From the NCBI RefSeq assembly GCF_013085465.1, contig NZ_CP049838.1, forward strand, positions 1,612,001-1,676,000: 64,000 nt of DNA. The letters run 5' to 3'. How positions within the stretch are numbered: the first letter of the stretch is position 1; every line of letters begins with the position of its first letter. This DNA is from Streptomyces asoensis (GTDB lineage: Bacteria; Actinomycetota; Actinomycetes; Streptomycetales; Streptomycetaceae). A program made the position numbers and the translations under genes. Below, piece by piece: positions 1 to 8,190 of this stretch. Below the pieces are notes generated by a model, which did no database searches, was not told the origin of the DNA, and was given only the letters and a program-made list of their open reading frames with translations.

Positions 1-1
1 G

Positions 2-508
2 GCCGACGCCGGGCCCCGGACCGTCGACTACCCGCTCGCCGAGTGGCAGCCCGCGACCCCCGCAAACCGCACCGCGGCGAACCGCCCCACCACCCATCCC
101 GTCGACCGCGTCGTCATCCACGTCACACAGACCCTCTGTGCCAAGGCCCTGACCGTCTTTCAGAACCCGCGGAAGAAGGTGTCCGCCCACTACGTCGTGC
201 GCTCCGTGGACGGTCATGTGGCGCAGTGCGTGCGCGAGTCGGACATCGCCTGGCACGCGGGGAACTGGGACTACAACACCCGCAGCATCGGTATCGAGCA
301 CGAAGGATGGGTGGACAGACCGGCCTACTTCACCGCCGCCCTCTACGAGGGGTCCGCCCGGCTGACGGCGTCGGTCTGCGACCGGTTCGGCATCCCGAGG
401 GACCGGGCGCACATCATCGGCCACTACGAGGTGCCGGGCACCGATCACACCGATCCCGGTCCGAACTGGGACTGGGGCCGCTACATGAGACTCGTCGGGC
501 GCGCGTAA
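2..508 (+). CDS. N-acetylmuramoyl-L-alanine amidase (Amidase_2/PGRP fold), 5' truncated
   Basis: The reading frame is open from the first base of the window, so the gene starts upstream. The visible 168 residues contain the Amidase_2 signature: an early IHVTQ segment, VSAHYVV, IAWHAGNWDYN, IGIEHEG and IGHYEVPGTDHTDPG. The histidines and the aspartate in these blocks match the zinc site of T7 lysozyme-like amidases. Family members cut the bond between muramic acid and the L-Ala stem peptide in peptidoglycan, usually outside the cell. Any signal peptide lies beyond the window edge. The usual Y-H pair of the first zinc block reads IHVTQ here. The coding frame ends with TAA just after the RLVGRA tail. 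Confidence 0.85.
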   Translation, partial: ADAGPRTVDYPLAEWQPATPANRTAANRPTTHPVDRVVIHVTQTLCAKALTVFQNPRKKVSAHYVVRSVDGHVAQCVRESDIAWHAGNWDYNTRSIGIEHEGWVDRPAYFTAALYEGSARLTASVCDRFGIPRDRAHIIGHYEVPGTDHTDPGPNWDWGRYMRLVGRA

Positions 509-624
509 CCCGAACCGGACCGAAAGCGGATGGCCACCTTCGGGATGACGTCGTCCAAACGGTTGTCGGTCCGCGCACCCGGAGTGACGATGTCTCCAGC
601 CGTATCGCCTTCCGGGAGGACGAG

Positions 625-1893
625 TTGACCGATCCCTGGGTGGCCCTGGAACCGGGTGCCGACCCTGCCGAGCGGGTGCGGATCCTGCGGCGGGCGCATG
701 AGACGTTCACCGAGGCGGGCACCGTGCCGCGGCCGGTGCGTGCCGTCGTGGCCGACTCCTGGCGGCGTTCCGCGCGGGCCGGCGTCGGTCCCGACGGCAC
801 GGCGAGCGTCGAGCTGACCGACGGAGATCTCGGCGCCTACCGGTCCGAGCATCCGCTGGCGCCGGTGATGCCGTTGTTCCGTGAGCTGATGGGCACGTTC
901 GCGGCCGACGGAGAGCATCTGCTTGCGGTGTGCGACGCGCACGGCAGGCTGCTGTGGGTCGAGGGTCACGCCGCGACCCGGCGACAGGCGGGGCGGATGA
1001 ACTTCGTGCCGGGTGCGCGATGGGCGGAGAGCGCGGTCGGGACGAACGCGCCGGGCACCGCGGTCGCCCTGGACCGGCCGGTGCAGGTGTTCGCGGCCGA
1101 GCACTTCATCCGGCGGGTGCAGCCATGGACGTGCGCCGCCGCCCCGGTGCACGATCCGCGGACCGGGCGGGTGCTGGGTGCCGTGGACATCACGGGCGGG
1201 GACGGACTGGCGCATCCGCACAGCCTGGGCTTCGTGCAGGCGGTCGCGCGGGCCGCGGAGGCACACCTGGCGCTGCTCGCCCCGGAGCGGCCCGCCGTCG
1301 ACGCACCGCGCCTGACCGTGCTGGGCCGGGACGAGGCGCGTCTGGTCACCGGCGGCCGTGACATCAGGCTGAGCCGTCGGCACAGCGAGATCCTGGTGCT
1401 GCTGGCCCGTCATCCCGAGGGCCTGACGGGCGACGAGCTCCTGTGCGCGCTGTACGAGGACGAGTCGGTCACCCCGGTGACGCTGCGGGCCGAACTCGCC
1501 CGGCTGCGCGGGGTGCTCGGCCCCGGACTGCTGGCCTCGCGCCCCTACCGGCTCACCCCCGCGTGCGAGTCGGACGTCGCCGTCGTCGAACGAAGGCTGG
1601 CGGCCGGCGCGGTCACCTCGGCCGTGACGGCGTACACCGGGCCACCGCTGCCGTCGTCCCAGGCACCGGCGGTGGCACGGCTCAGACACCGTCTCGCCGA
1701 GGGTCTGCGCGCCGCGCTGATCGCCTGCGGCGACCCCGATCTGCTGGCGGACTGGGCGTACGCGCCGTGGGGCGAGGGCGACCTCGACGTGTGGCGGGCG
1801 CTCGCCGCGGCCCGCCCGACGGCCGCGATACGGGTTCGCCTCGCGGCCCTCGAGTCGGAGCTGTCGGCGCCGACCGGATGGCCGCACCCGTAG
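625..1893 (+). CDS. GAF-domain transcriptional regulator next to aldehyde dehydrogenase
   Basis: A 422-residue protein starting at TTG 625, chosen because GGGAGGA lies 4 bases upstream; the frame is open further upstream but that part is antisense-like to the amidase end. Residues from about 20 to 220 resemble the N-terminal sensor and GAF region of AcoR-type activators (VVADSWRRSARAGV, then GTNAPGTAVALDRPVQVF). The C-terminal half (SRRHSEILVLLARHPEGLTG) looks like a winged-helix or BTAD-like segment, not the AAA and Fis domains of AcoR. In Streptomyces such proteins often sit beside aldehyde dehydrogenase genes, and here the next gene is one, 142 bp away. A role as its aldehyde- or alcohol-responsive regulator is inference. 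Confidence 0.75.
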   Translation: MTDPWVALEPGADPAERVRILRRAHETFTEAGTVPRPVRAVVADSWRRSARAGVGPDGTASVELTDGDLGAYRSEHPLAPVMPLFRELMGTFAADGEHLLAVCDAHGRLLWVEGHAATRRQAGRMNFVPGARWAESAVGTNAPGTAVALDRPVQVFAAEHFIRRVQPWTCAAAPVHDPRTGRVLGAVDITGGDGLAHPHSLGFVQAVARAAEAHLALLAPERPAVDAPRLTVLGRDEARLVTGGRDIRLSRRHSEILVLLARHPEGLTGDELLCALYEDESVTPVTLRAELARLRGVLGPGLLASRPYRLTPACESDVAVVERRLAAGAVTSAVTAYTGPPLPSSQAPAVARLRHRLAEGLRAALIACGDPDLLADWAYAPWGEGDLDVWRALAAARPTAAIRVRLAALESELSAPTGWPHP

Positions 1894-1950
1894 GCCCGGT
1901 GAGGCATCCACAGGCGAGGCGCCGACAGGCAGCGCGTCCCGGCGGGCGCC

Positions 1951-1969
1951 GCAACGTCGATGCAACGTC
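1951..1969 (+). promoter_or_regulatory. Direct repeat in the aldehyde dehydrogenase upstream region
   Basis: GCAACGTC occurs twice, 11 bp apart start to start (1951-1958 and 1962-1969), so on the same helix face, about 70 bp before the dehydrogenase start. It is a plausible activator site for the adjacent GAF regulator. An inverted repeat GCTGCCC/GGGCAGC follows at about 1993-2012. Function is inferred from position only. Confidence 0.4.
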
Positions 1970-2035
1970 CGCTTCCCTAGCCTCCGCGAAGAGCTGCCCA
2001 ACGGCGGGCAGCGCTGCTGAGGGAGGCAGAGCAGG

Positions 2036-3559
2036 ATGACCCGTTACGCGGCGCCCGGCACCGAGGGCGCGATCGTCTCCTACCAGACGCGTTACGACCA
2101 CTACATCGGCGGCGAATACGTGCCCCCGGCTCGGGGGCAGTACTTCGACAACCCGTCACCGGTGAACGGCGAGACGTTCACCGAGGTGGCGCGCGGTACG
2201 GAGGAGGACGTGGAGCGGGCCCTCGACGCGGCGCACGCGGCCGCGCCGGGCTGGGGCCGCACCTCGGCGACCGAGCGCTCCGACATCCTGCTGAAGATCG
2301 CCGACCGCATGGAGGCCCATCTGGAGCCCCTGGCGGTCGCGGAGAGCTGGGAGAACGGCAAACCCGTCCGCGAGACGCTGGCCGCGGACATCCCGCTGGC
2401 CATCGACCACTTCCGCTACTTCGCCGGCGCGGTCCGGGCCCAGGAGGGTTCGCTCAGCGAGGTCGACGACGACACGGTGGCGTACCACTTCCACGAGCCG
2501 CTCGGCGTCGTCGCGCAGATCATCCCGTGGAACTTCCCGATCCTGATGGCCACCTGGAAGCTCGCGCCGGCCCTCGCCGCGGGCAACACGGTGGTCATCA
2601 AGCCCGCCGAACAGACCCCGGCCTCGCTGCACTACTGGATGAGTCTGGTCGGGGGCCTGCTGCCGCCGGGCGTGGTGAACATCGTCAACGGCTTCGGGCC
2701 GGAGGCGGGCAAACCGCTCGCGTCCAGCCCGCGGGTGGCGAAGGTCGCGTTCACGGGCGAGACGTCCACGGGCCGGCTGATCATGCAGTACGCGGCGGAA
2801 AACCTGAAGCCGGTCACCCTGGAGCTCGGCGGCAAGTCGCCGAACATCTTCTTCGACGACGTGTGGGAGAAGGACGACGATCTGCGCGACAAGGCCCTCG
2901 AAGGCTTCACCATGTTCGCGCTGAACCAGGGCGAGGTCTGCACCTGCCCGTCGCGCGGCCTGATCCAGCGCGGCAACTACGGCGACTTCCTTCAGGCGGC
3001 CGTCGCCCGCACCCAACTCATCAAGCCCGGCCACCCCCTCGACACGGACACGATGATCGGCGCGCAGGCGTCCGGCGACCAGCTCGCGAAGATCCTCTCC
3101 TACATCGACATCGGCCGGAAGGAGGGCGCCAAGATCCTCACCGGTGGCGAACGCGCCGAGTACGACGGCGAGTTGAAGGGCGGCTACTACGTCCAGCCGA
3201 CGATCTTCGAGGGTGACAACCGTATGCGGATCTTCCAGGAGGAGATCTTCGGTCCGGTCGTCTCGGTGGCCTCGTTCGACGACTTCGACGACGCCGTCAA
3301 AATCGCCAACGACACGTCGTACGGCCTCGGGGCCGGGGTGTGGACCCGGGACATCAACACGGCGTACCGCGCGGGCCGGGCGATCCAGGCGGGCCGCGTC
3401 TGGACGAACTGCTACCACGCGTACCCGGCACATGCGGCGTTCGGCGGCACGAAGCAGTCTGGAATCGGCCGCGAGAACCATCGCATGATGTTGGACCACT
3501 ATCAGTGGACGAAAAATCTGCTTGTCAGCTACTCGCCGAAGAAGCTCGGATTCTTCTAG
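2036..3559 (+). CDS. NAD(P)+-dependent aldehyde dehydrogenase (AldB/ExaC type)
   Basis: A 507-residue ALDH-superfamily enzyme, full length for the family, that oxidises aldehydes to acids in the cytoplasm. Visible motifs: [10 protein letters not shown] and KPAEQTP of the cofactor site, FTGETSTGR, the general base Glu263 in LELGGKSPN, and the nucleophile region [11 protein letters not shown] with Cys302 and Cys304. The CTCPSR form is typical of the acetaldehyde/chloroacetaldehyde dehydrogenase branch. ATG 2036 has GGGAGG upstream. The end ([14 protein letters not shown]) is echoed by two degenerate copies at 3754-3885 and 22839-22897. The GAF regulator upstream probably controls it. Confidence 0.93.
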   Translation: MTRYAAPGTEGAIVSYQTRYDHYIGGEYVPPARGQYFDNPSPVNGETFTEVARGTEEDVERALDAAHAAAPGWGRTSATERSDILLKIADRMEAHLEPLAVAESWENGKPVRETLAADIPLAIDHFRYFAGAVRAQEGSLSEVDDDTVAYHFHEPLGVVAQIIPWNFPILMATWKLAPALAAGNTVVIKPAEQTPASLHYWMSLVGGLLPPGVVNIVNGFGPEAGKPLASSPRVAKVAFTGETSTGRLIMQYAAENLKPVTLELGGKSPNIFFDDVWEKDDDLRDKALEGFTMFALNQGEVCTCPSRGLIQRGNYGDFLQAAVARTQLIKPGHPLDTDTMIGAQASGDQLAKILSYIDIGRKEGAKILTGGERAEYDGELKGGYYVQPTIFEGDNRMRIFQEEIFGPVVSVASFDDFDDAVKIANDTSYGLGAGVWTRDINTAYRAGRAIQAGRVWTNCYHAYPAHAAFGGTKQSGIGRENHRMMLDHYQWTKNLLVSYSPKKLGFF

Positions 3560-3753
3560 AAATCTCCGGTAGTTGACGTCGAAGCCTTCCCTGTCGACGC
3601 CATCTGAATCGGCTGGTGTCTGTACATCTCTGGTGATCTCCAAACTGCGCCGCATGCGGCCTCGCACAGCACCTCAGATGTGCCTGCACCGCGTACGGAG
3701 CTGAGTAGAACTTCGCACGTGACTCGGTCACGTACGGAGCTGGATAGAAGCTC

Positions 3754-3885
3754 GGACACGCCGCCTTCGGCGGCTACAAGCAGTCGGGCATCGGTCGCGA
3801 GACGCACAAGATGATGCTGGAGCACTACCAGCAGACGAAGAATATTCTTGATTCTTATAGCCCTCAGAAGCTCGGCTTCTTCTAG
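3754..3885 (+). pseudogene. Aldehyde dehydrogenase 3' remnant (copy 2)
   Basis: In frame this reads the last 43 residues of an aldehyde dehydrogenase: [16 protein letters not shown], then [14 protein letters not shown] and KLGFF before TAG. It has no start, no active site and no body. It is not a plain duplicate of the intact gene just upstream: the last 59 bases match the third copy at 22839 in about 50 positions, clearly more than they match copy 1. This suggests it came from a second, related gene. A 12-bp stem-loop follows the stop, so the original terminator seems to be kept. Confidence 0.85.
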
Positions 3886-3895
3886 GGCCTCAAGT

Positions 3896-3932
3896 GGGTT
3901 GCCTGGAAGCACTGTTACGCTCCAGGCAACCC
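3896..3932 (+). terminator. Stem-loop after aldehyde dehydrogenase remnant
   Basis: GGGTTGCCTGGA and TCCAGGCAACCC pair perfectly over 12 bp around a 13-base loop, 10 bases after the TAG of the remnant. There is no long T-tract, as is usual in Streptomyces. Confidence 0.75.
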
Positions 3933-4288
3933 GCCACAGACAATACCCACCGCAATCAATGAATCTCTTAAGGCTACATTCTGATCTCCAAGAGGGCTTC
4001 CCACCGGACCATTCGCGGACCAAAGAGCACCGAAAGAGACAACCCATAGCCGCCCGCTCGTGAGCGCAACGATCTGTCGAGACAGGCAAGTAGCGCCGAA
4101 CCGTCGGCAGCACTCAAATAAACGTCGGCCACGATGCACGCCGCTGGCACACAGCAATTGGGCAAGCACGGTTCGGTTGTACGGACCTTCTTCAGGAGAT
4201 CGCTGCCGCCCAACGGCACCCTCGATATCGGCCCCTCTGAAGATGGGTCCGGCGGATCATGAGCGCTTCGGCATCCAGCGACGTGACT

Positions 4289-4881
4289 GACGTATCGACT
4301 GCGATCAACTATCCGCGACGGGTGGTGCGGCTGAGGGTTACGGCGCTGTTCGCGGGTGCGGTGGTCCTGATGGCCGCGCTCAACGCGGATGCCGGGGCGG
4401 AGAGCGTCACCCACACTGCTGCTGATCCGCCCCGGCCAGGGCGCGCTGGCGTCTCAGCTCGGCGCGGTCACCGTGTCCGCGGTGCCCGAGGCACAGAGCG
4501 CCGAGGTCTGCTGCGTCCAGCACGCCGTCACAAACTCGGCGCCTGCTCGACACGGCACTCGCCGGATCGATCCTGATCGCCACGACGGCGTCCCACCTCA
4601 CCACCGTGCAGGACAATCCGGAGATCCCGTCCAAGGTCAAGGACCAGGCGATCGTCGAACTCGACAGCGGCGTACCTTTCCTGTCGGACGCCCAGCTCAA
4701 GTCCGCCCCCGAAGAAGCGGGCACGAGCAAGAAGGAGACCGAAGCGGCCCTCGACGCGAACGAAACGGCCAGGATCAACGATCTGCGCGCGGCACTGGCC
4801 ATCGTCGCCCTCACCGCACTCCTCTCGCTGTTCTTCACCACACAGATCCCGAACACCCAGCCCGGCTCTGCGAAGCCCTGA
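4289..4881 (+). pseudogene. MFS drug transporter (EmrB/QacA-like) C-terminal remnant
   Basis: Fragments of one protein lie in different frames. Near 4320-4410 is a helix-like VVRLRVTALFAGAVVLMAAL. Near 4440-4530 is SQLGAVTVSAVPEAQSAEV, near 4550-4620 LDTALAGSILIAT in another frame, and at 4606-4881 an uninterrupted tail with DNPEIPSKVKDQA and a last membrane segment (LAIVALTALLSLFF). The order and wording match the C-terminal third of 14-helix DHA2 exporters. Several frameshifts and the missing N-terminal two thirds make it non-functional. It marks decay at the island edge. Confidence 0.8.
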
Positions 4882-4990
4882 CCGCGAAGCGGCTCAAACC
4901 GAGCCGGGTCCGCTTGGCCGCGCCAACCGCACCGGAGCAGCTGATCCACACGGGCACACGGATGCGTGGCGCCGGGACGCCCACAGCCCG

Positions 4991-6175
4991 TCACCCACGT
5001 ACCGGCGACACCACATCCCCCGGCATGGGACTTGACACCCCCTCAGAAGCTGCCGACCGGGGGGCATCGGCACCGCCGTCGACCCCGTTGGGGCCCGGCA
5101 GTGGCTCGACGGGGGGCTGCGGGCGCCGGTTCCAGGCCTCGTTCGCCAGGAGGTGCAGGATGTTGATGGTGACGATGGCCGGGGCGAGGAGGGCGACCGT
5201 GCGGGGCAGAGCCGGCTTGAGGGACAGGGCCAGGACGATGGCGGTCACGCCGTTCTGCTGGCCGAGTGCCAGGGAGACGCGGTCGAAGCGCCCCAGGTTC
5301 CGGGCGATGAACCAGCCGACGATCATCTGCGCGACGAAGGCGGCCACTCCCAGCGCGATGCCAGGTCCTGGCTCCACGCCATCGACGAGCAGCATGCCCA
5401 GGCCCAGCAGGGCCGCGTAATAGGCGGCGCGCACGATCCGGTCCATGGCCGCGAGCAGCGCGGGCGGGCGGTAGAAGAGGCCGACGACCGCCACACCGAG
5501 CATCCACCCGTAGGCGGTCGCCGCGGCGAGGATGCCGCCGAGCACCATGAGGGAGGCGGTGCCACGCCACCAGGAGGCCCGCCGGTCGTCCCGTCGCCGC
5601 AGGACATACCAGGCGAGCGCGGCCACGACGGCCAGGCCCGCGTTCCCTGCCGTGGTCAGGGCGTACGAGGTCGGTGGCACGGGGAGTTCGGAGGCGTCGC
5701 CGCCGCTCAGGGTGCTCAGCGCCAGCGGCGCCAGGTAGGCGGTGAGCAGCACGGTAACCGGGTCGTCGAAGGCGGCCCAGACGGACAGCACGGTCTTGGC
5801 CCGCTCGGACATCCTGGACCGGGTCCGGAGCGCGGCCACCGACAGGGGGTCGATCTGGGCGACCGTGATCGCGAGGAGGACATAGGCCGGCTGGTCGACG
5901 GCGAGCCACAGCACGGGAACGATCAGTGCCGCCTTGGCGAGGACCCCGACGGTGACCGCGAGGATCAGCGTGCGCAGGTCGTCGCGTGCCTCGGCGAGAT
6001 CGATGCCCGAGGTCGATCCGAACAGTCCGACCGCGAGCAGCGCCGCGATGGCGAGCGAATAGGCCGCGGTGTCGGTGAGAGTGTCGAGGCCGGTGGCGGC
6101 GGACACAACCCAGCCGAGGCCGAGCACCGCGAGCATGACACTCAGATGACGTGCGGCTTTCAGCGTGCTTGTCAC
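4991..6175 (-). CDS. Cation/proton antiporter-like membrane protein
   Basis: A 394-residue polytopic protein with about 11-12 hydrophobic segments, resembling CPA-type sodium/proton exchangers. Segment AQIDPLSVAALR, followed by WAAFDDPVTVLLTAYLAP, holds the D-P pairs expected around the ion-binding helices. The GTG at 6175 is preferred because GGAG lies 8 bases before it; an upstream ATG at 6292 would add a charged leader. It lies 132 bp after the last gene of the fxs-type operon and runs the same way, so it may be co-transcribed. An ion-flux effector or homeostasis role in the module is inference. The C-terminal tail is hydrophilic and Pro/Ser rich. Confidence 0.75.
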   Translation of the reverse strand: MTSTLKAARHLSVMLAVLGLGWVVSAATGLDTLTDTAAYSLAIAALLAVGLFGSTSGIDLAEARDDLRTLILAVTVGVLAKAALIVPVLWLAVDQPAYVLLAITVAQIDPLSVAALRTRSRMSERAKTVLSVWAAFDDPVTVLLTAYLAPLALSTLSGGDASELPVPPTSYALTTAGNAGLAVVAALAWYVLRRRDDRRASWWRGTASLMVLGGILAAATAYGWMLGVAVVGLFYRPPALLAAMDRIVRAAYYAALLGLGMLLVDGVEPGPGIALGVAAFVAQMIVGWFIARNLGRFDRVSLALGQQNGVTAIVLALSLKPALPRTVALLAPAIVTINILHLLANEAWNRRPQPPVEPLPGPNGVDGGADAPRSAASEGVSSPMPGDVVSPVRG

Positions 6176-6307
6176 GGCTCGCTCCGATCCGGCCGACTCC
6201 CCACAGCGATGAGCATCCCAGCCGGGGGTACGCGCCGGGACCGAATGCACGCGGTTCGCACGTACGACGTACCCGCGTGAGCGTTTGGTCACCCGTGGCG
6301 ATCTGAA

Positions 6308-7330
6308 TCAGAACTTTTCGTCCGGTTCTTCACCCGGTGTGGCCGACATGCTCTGCACGAACCGGTTCATCTGCTGGTCGGCCAGAGCCACTCGGCTCTG
6401 GTCGAGGGTGACGCCCAGCAGGAAGTGGCCGTCGGCCCGGTCGACGTAGAACACGGCGCCCTCTTCCACGTCGAGCACGACACGCGTGAGTTTCCCCGGC
6501 ATCACCGCGCGCAGGGACTGGTTCAGCCGGGCCACCACGTAGTGGAGGCGTTCGCCCAGCTCCGCGTAGCGGGTGCGGCGCTCGTCGCGGGTGAGACCGT
6601 CGAAGAACGCGGACAGGTCGGGATGGTTGAAGGCGTCCGCGGTCAGGCGGCCGATGCCGGGTGCGAAGTAGCCGGCGTAGTGCAGTGCCTGCGCGGTCAC
6701 CACGTCGCGGCAGTGGTCGAGGACGGGGGAATCCGACTCCCCCCACTCTCCTTCTCTGACCAGGTGCCGTTTTTTCGTGGAGAGCCACTGGTCCGTCCGC
6801 GGAGGGGACGACTCGGTGAGGAAGCCGCCCGGGTTGGGCCTGGGGACGCCGATCCGGTCGTTCAGCGCGCCTACGAGGTCGGCCATGGCCCGGTCGCCCG
6901 TCTCGACGGCGTTCGCGCCGAGGGAGACACCGGTGAAGTAGTTGTCCGCGCGGAAGTGGTAGTGAAAGACCGCTCCGTCGCCGAACTGAAGCACGCTGCG
7001 GATGAGCCGTCCGCTGTCGACCGAGCGCAGCACGTGGTCCATGCGGCCCAGGATGTAGTGGAGCTGGCGGCCCAGGCGGACGAACGTCTCCCGTCGGTTC
7101 TCGGTCTCCGTACCGCCGAATCCGCTGCCTGCGGAGGCGGGGAGCCGGTCCAGGATGTCGACCGAGTAGTTGAAGACGCCCCAGCGGTAATCCGCGACGT
7201 GATGGAGACCGTTCTCACTGAGCGTCGTGGCACACAGCCTGATGTTCGCGTTGCTGTCGTCGGTCACATGAGGTGCGCGGCGAACCTCCGGTGGTGCCGC
7301 GGAAGGCTGTCGTCCCCTGGTGTCACTCAT
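6308..7330 (-). CDS. Uncharacterised protein with two internal repeats, fxs-operon associated
   Basis: 340 residues, not matched to any family I know. Its two halves are homologous. RRETFVRLGRQLHYILGRMD and LIRSVLQFGDGAVFHYHF (about residues 75-140) line up with RRTRYAELGERLHYVVARLN and LTRVVLDVEEGAVFYVDR (about 245-310), each followed by a TGV/LGV strand and a helix. No signal peptide or membrane helix is visible. The fold could be alpha/beta, roadblock- or profilin-like, but this is a guess. Its ATG overlaps the stop of the upstream MinD-like gene by 8 bases, so the two are translationally coupled. They probably act together. Confidence 0.8.
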   Translation of the reverse strand: MSDTRGRQPSAAPPEVRRAPHVTDDSNANIRLCATTLSENGLHHVADYRWGVFNYSVDILDRLPASAGSGFGGTETENRRETFVRLGRQLHYILGRMDHVLRSVDSGRLIRSVLQFGDGAVFHYHFRADNYFTGVSLGANAVETGDRAMADLVGALNDRIGVPRPNPGGFLTESSPPRTDQWLSTKKRHLVREGEWGESDSPVLDHCRDVVTAQALHYAGYFAPGIGRLTADAFNHPDLSAFFDGLTRDERRTRYAELGERLHYVVARLNQSLRAVMPGKLTRVVLDVEEGAVFYVDRADGHFLLGVTLDQSRVALADQQMNRFVQSMSATPGEEPDEKF

Positions 7331-8162
7331 CTCTCCCCCATGACCCGTCGTTCAGAACATCCGGCCACAGTGCCAGCAACTGCTCGCACAGAGCCTGAAG
7401 AAGTGGGCTTGTCGTGCGCTCCGGCAGCCGCCCCTGGGCGACCGCGTCGGCGGCGCTGCGGTCGTACGGCAGCCGCATCAGCGCGGGGCCGGCCTCGGCG
7501 GAGCAGGCCGGGCCCGGGTGTGTGCCGCTCGGATCGTTACACGCCCAGCCGAGCACCTTGCCGCCCAGGCCGTGTTCCGTCAGCCAGGACAGGAGCCCGG
7601 CGGTGTCATCGCCGCCCTGTGGGCCGGGCCCGCCGATCACGATGATGTGCTCGAGCCGACGGCACACTTCCAGGGTGAGCGAGGTACGGCCGGCGCCGCA
7701 GTCGACGATCAGGCAGCCCTGGAGCTCCGCCAGTCTGGTGAGCGCGGCGCCGACGACTGGCAGGAGCGTCTCGTCCGACGGGAGTCCGTGGAGCTCGTCC
7801 TCGGGGCCGAGGGCGAACAGTGCCATGTCCTGACGCCGCGAACCCGTGTAGACGTGCCGCATGTAGGGGAGCACAGAGCGCTCGGCCAGTCCGATGCGGT
7901 CCCCGGCGAATCCGAGGAGACCGTCCACCTCGGCGTCGGACACCGTCTTCCAGAAACGGGTCAGCTCGGTCAGCCCACCGCTCTCGGTCTGCGGGTCCGT
8001 GTCCGTGTCCATCAGGATCACGGACTGTCCTACGCGGCCCACCGCGTAGTCGATGAGCAGACCGGCCGCAGCCGTCAGCAGCGTCGCCCCACTGCCAGGT
8101 GCGGCGGAAACCACTGCCACCGCGTGCGGGACACCGATGGACGTCGTCCACGGGTACTCCAT
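7323..8162 (-). CDS. MinD/ParA-fold protein with degenerate Walker A
   Basis: 279 residues. The N-terminus (AVAVVSAAPGSGATLLTAAA) sits where SIMIBI-class ATPases carry KGGxGKT, but both signature lysines are missing. VILMDTDTDPQT looks like the switch/Walker A' aspartate region, and GCLIVDCGAG like Walker B. This suggests a MinD-like fold that binds nucleotide weakly or not at all. AAGGAG lies 7 bases before ATG 8162. It starts 28 bp after the fxsT stop and overlaps the next gene. A regulatory or scaffold partner to the P-loop domain of FxsT is inference. Confidence 0.75.
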   Translation of the reverse strand: MEYPWTTSIGVPHAVAVVSAAPGSGATLLTAAAGLLIDYAVGRVGQSVILMDTDTDPQTESGGLTELTRFWKTVSDAEVDGLLGFAGDRIGLAERSVLPYMRHVYTGSRRQDMALFALGPEDELHGLPSDETLLPVVGAALTRLAELQGCLIVDCGAGRTSLTLEVCRRLEHIIVIGGPGPQGGDDTAGLLSWLTEHGLGGKVLGWACNDPSGTHPGPACSAEAGPALMRLPYDRSAADAVAQGRLPERTTSPLLQALCEQLLALWPDVLNDGSWGRDE

Positions 8163-8190
8163 CGGATACTCCTTGCTCTGTGCGGTTTCC

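Larger units (their letters stand above)
3560..4288. other. Non-coding junction at the left edge of the accessory island
   Basis: No intact gene. It contains an imperfect direct repeat (CGTACGGAGCTG near 3694 and 3731), each copy followed by a TAGAA-type stretch, with a small inverted repeat ACGTGA/TCACGT between them. After that come the second aldehyde dehydrogenase tail and its hairpin. From about 3933 to 4288 nothing recognisable is present; base composition is less GC-rich than in the flanking genes. Confidence 0.7.

Noticed and set aside
481..2001. 506-codon minus-strand frame opposite the GAF regulator
   Set aside because: Low-complexity Arg/Gly-rich translation without family features; the plus strand has a clear GAF domain and ribosome site.
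4389..5420. 343-codon plus-strand frame over the MFS remnant
   Set aside because: It mixes frames of a broken transporter with antisense of the antiporter end; no coherent protein.
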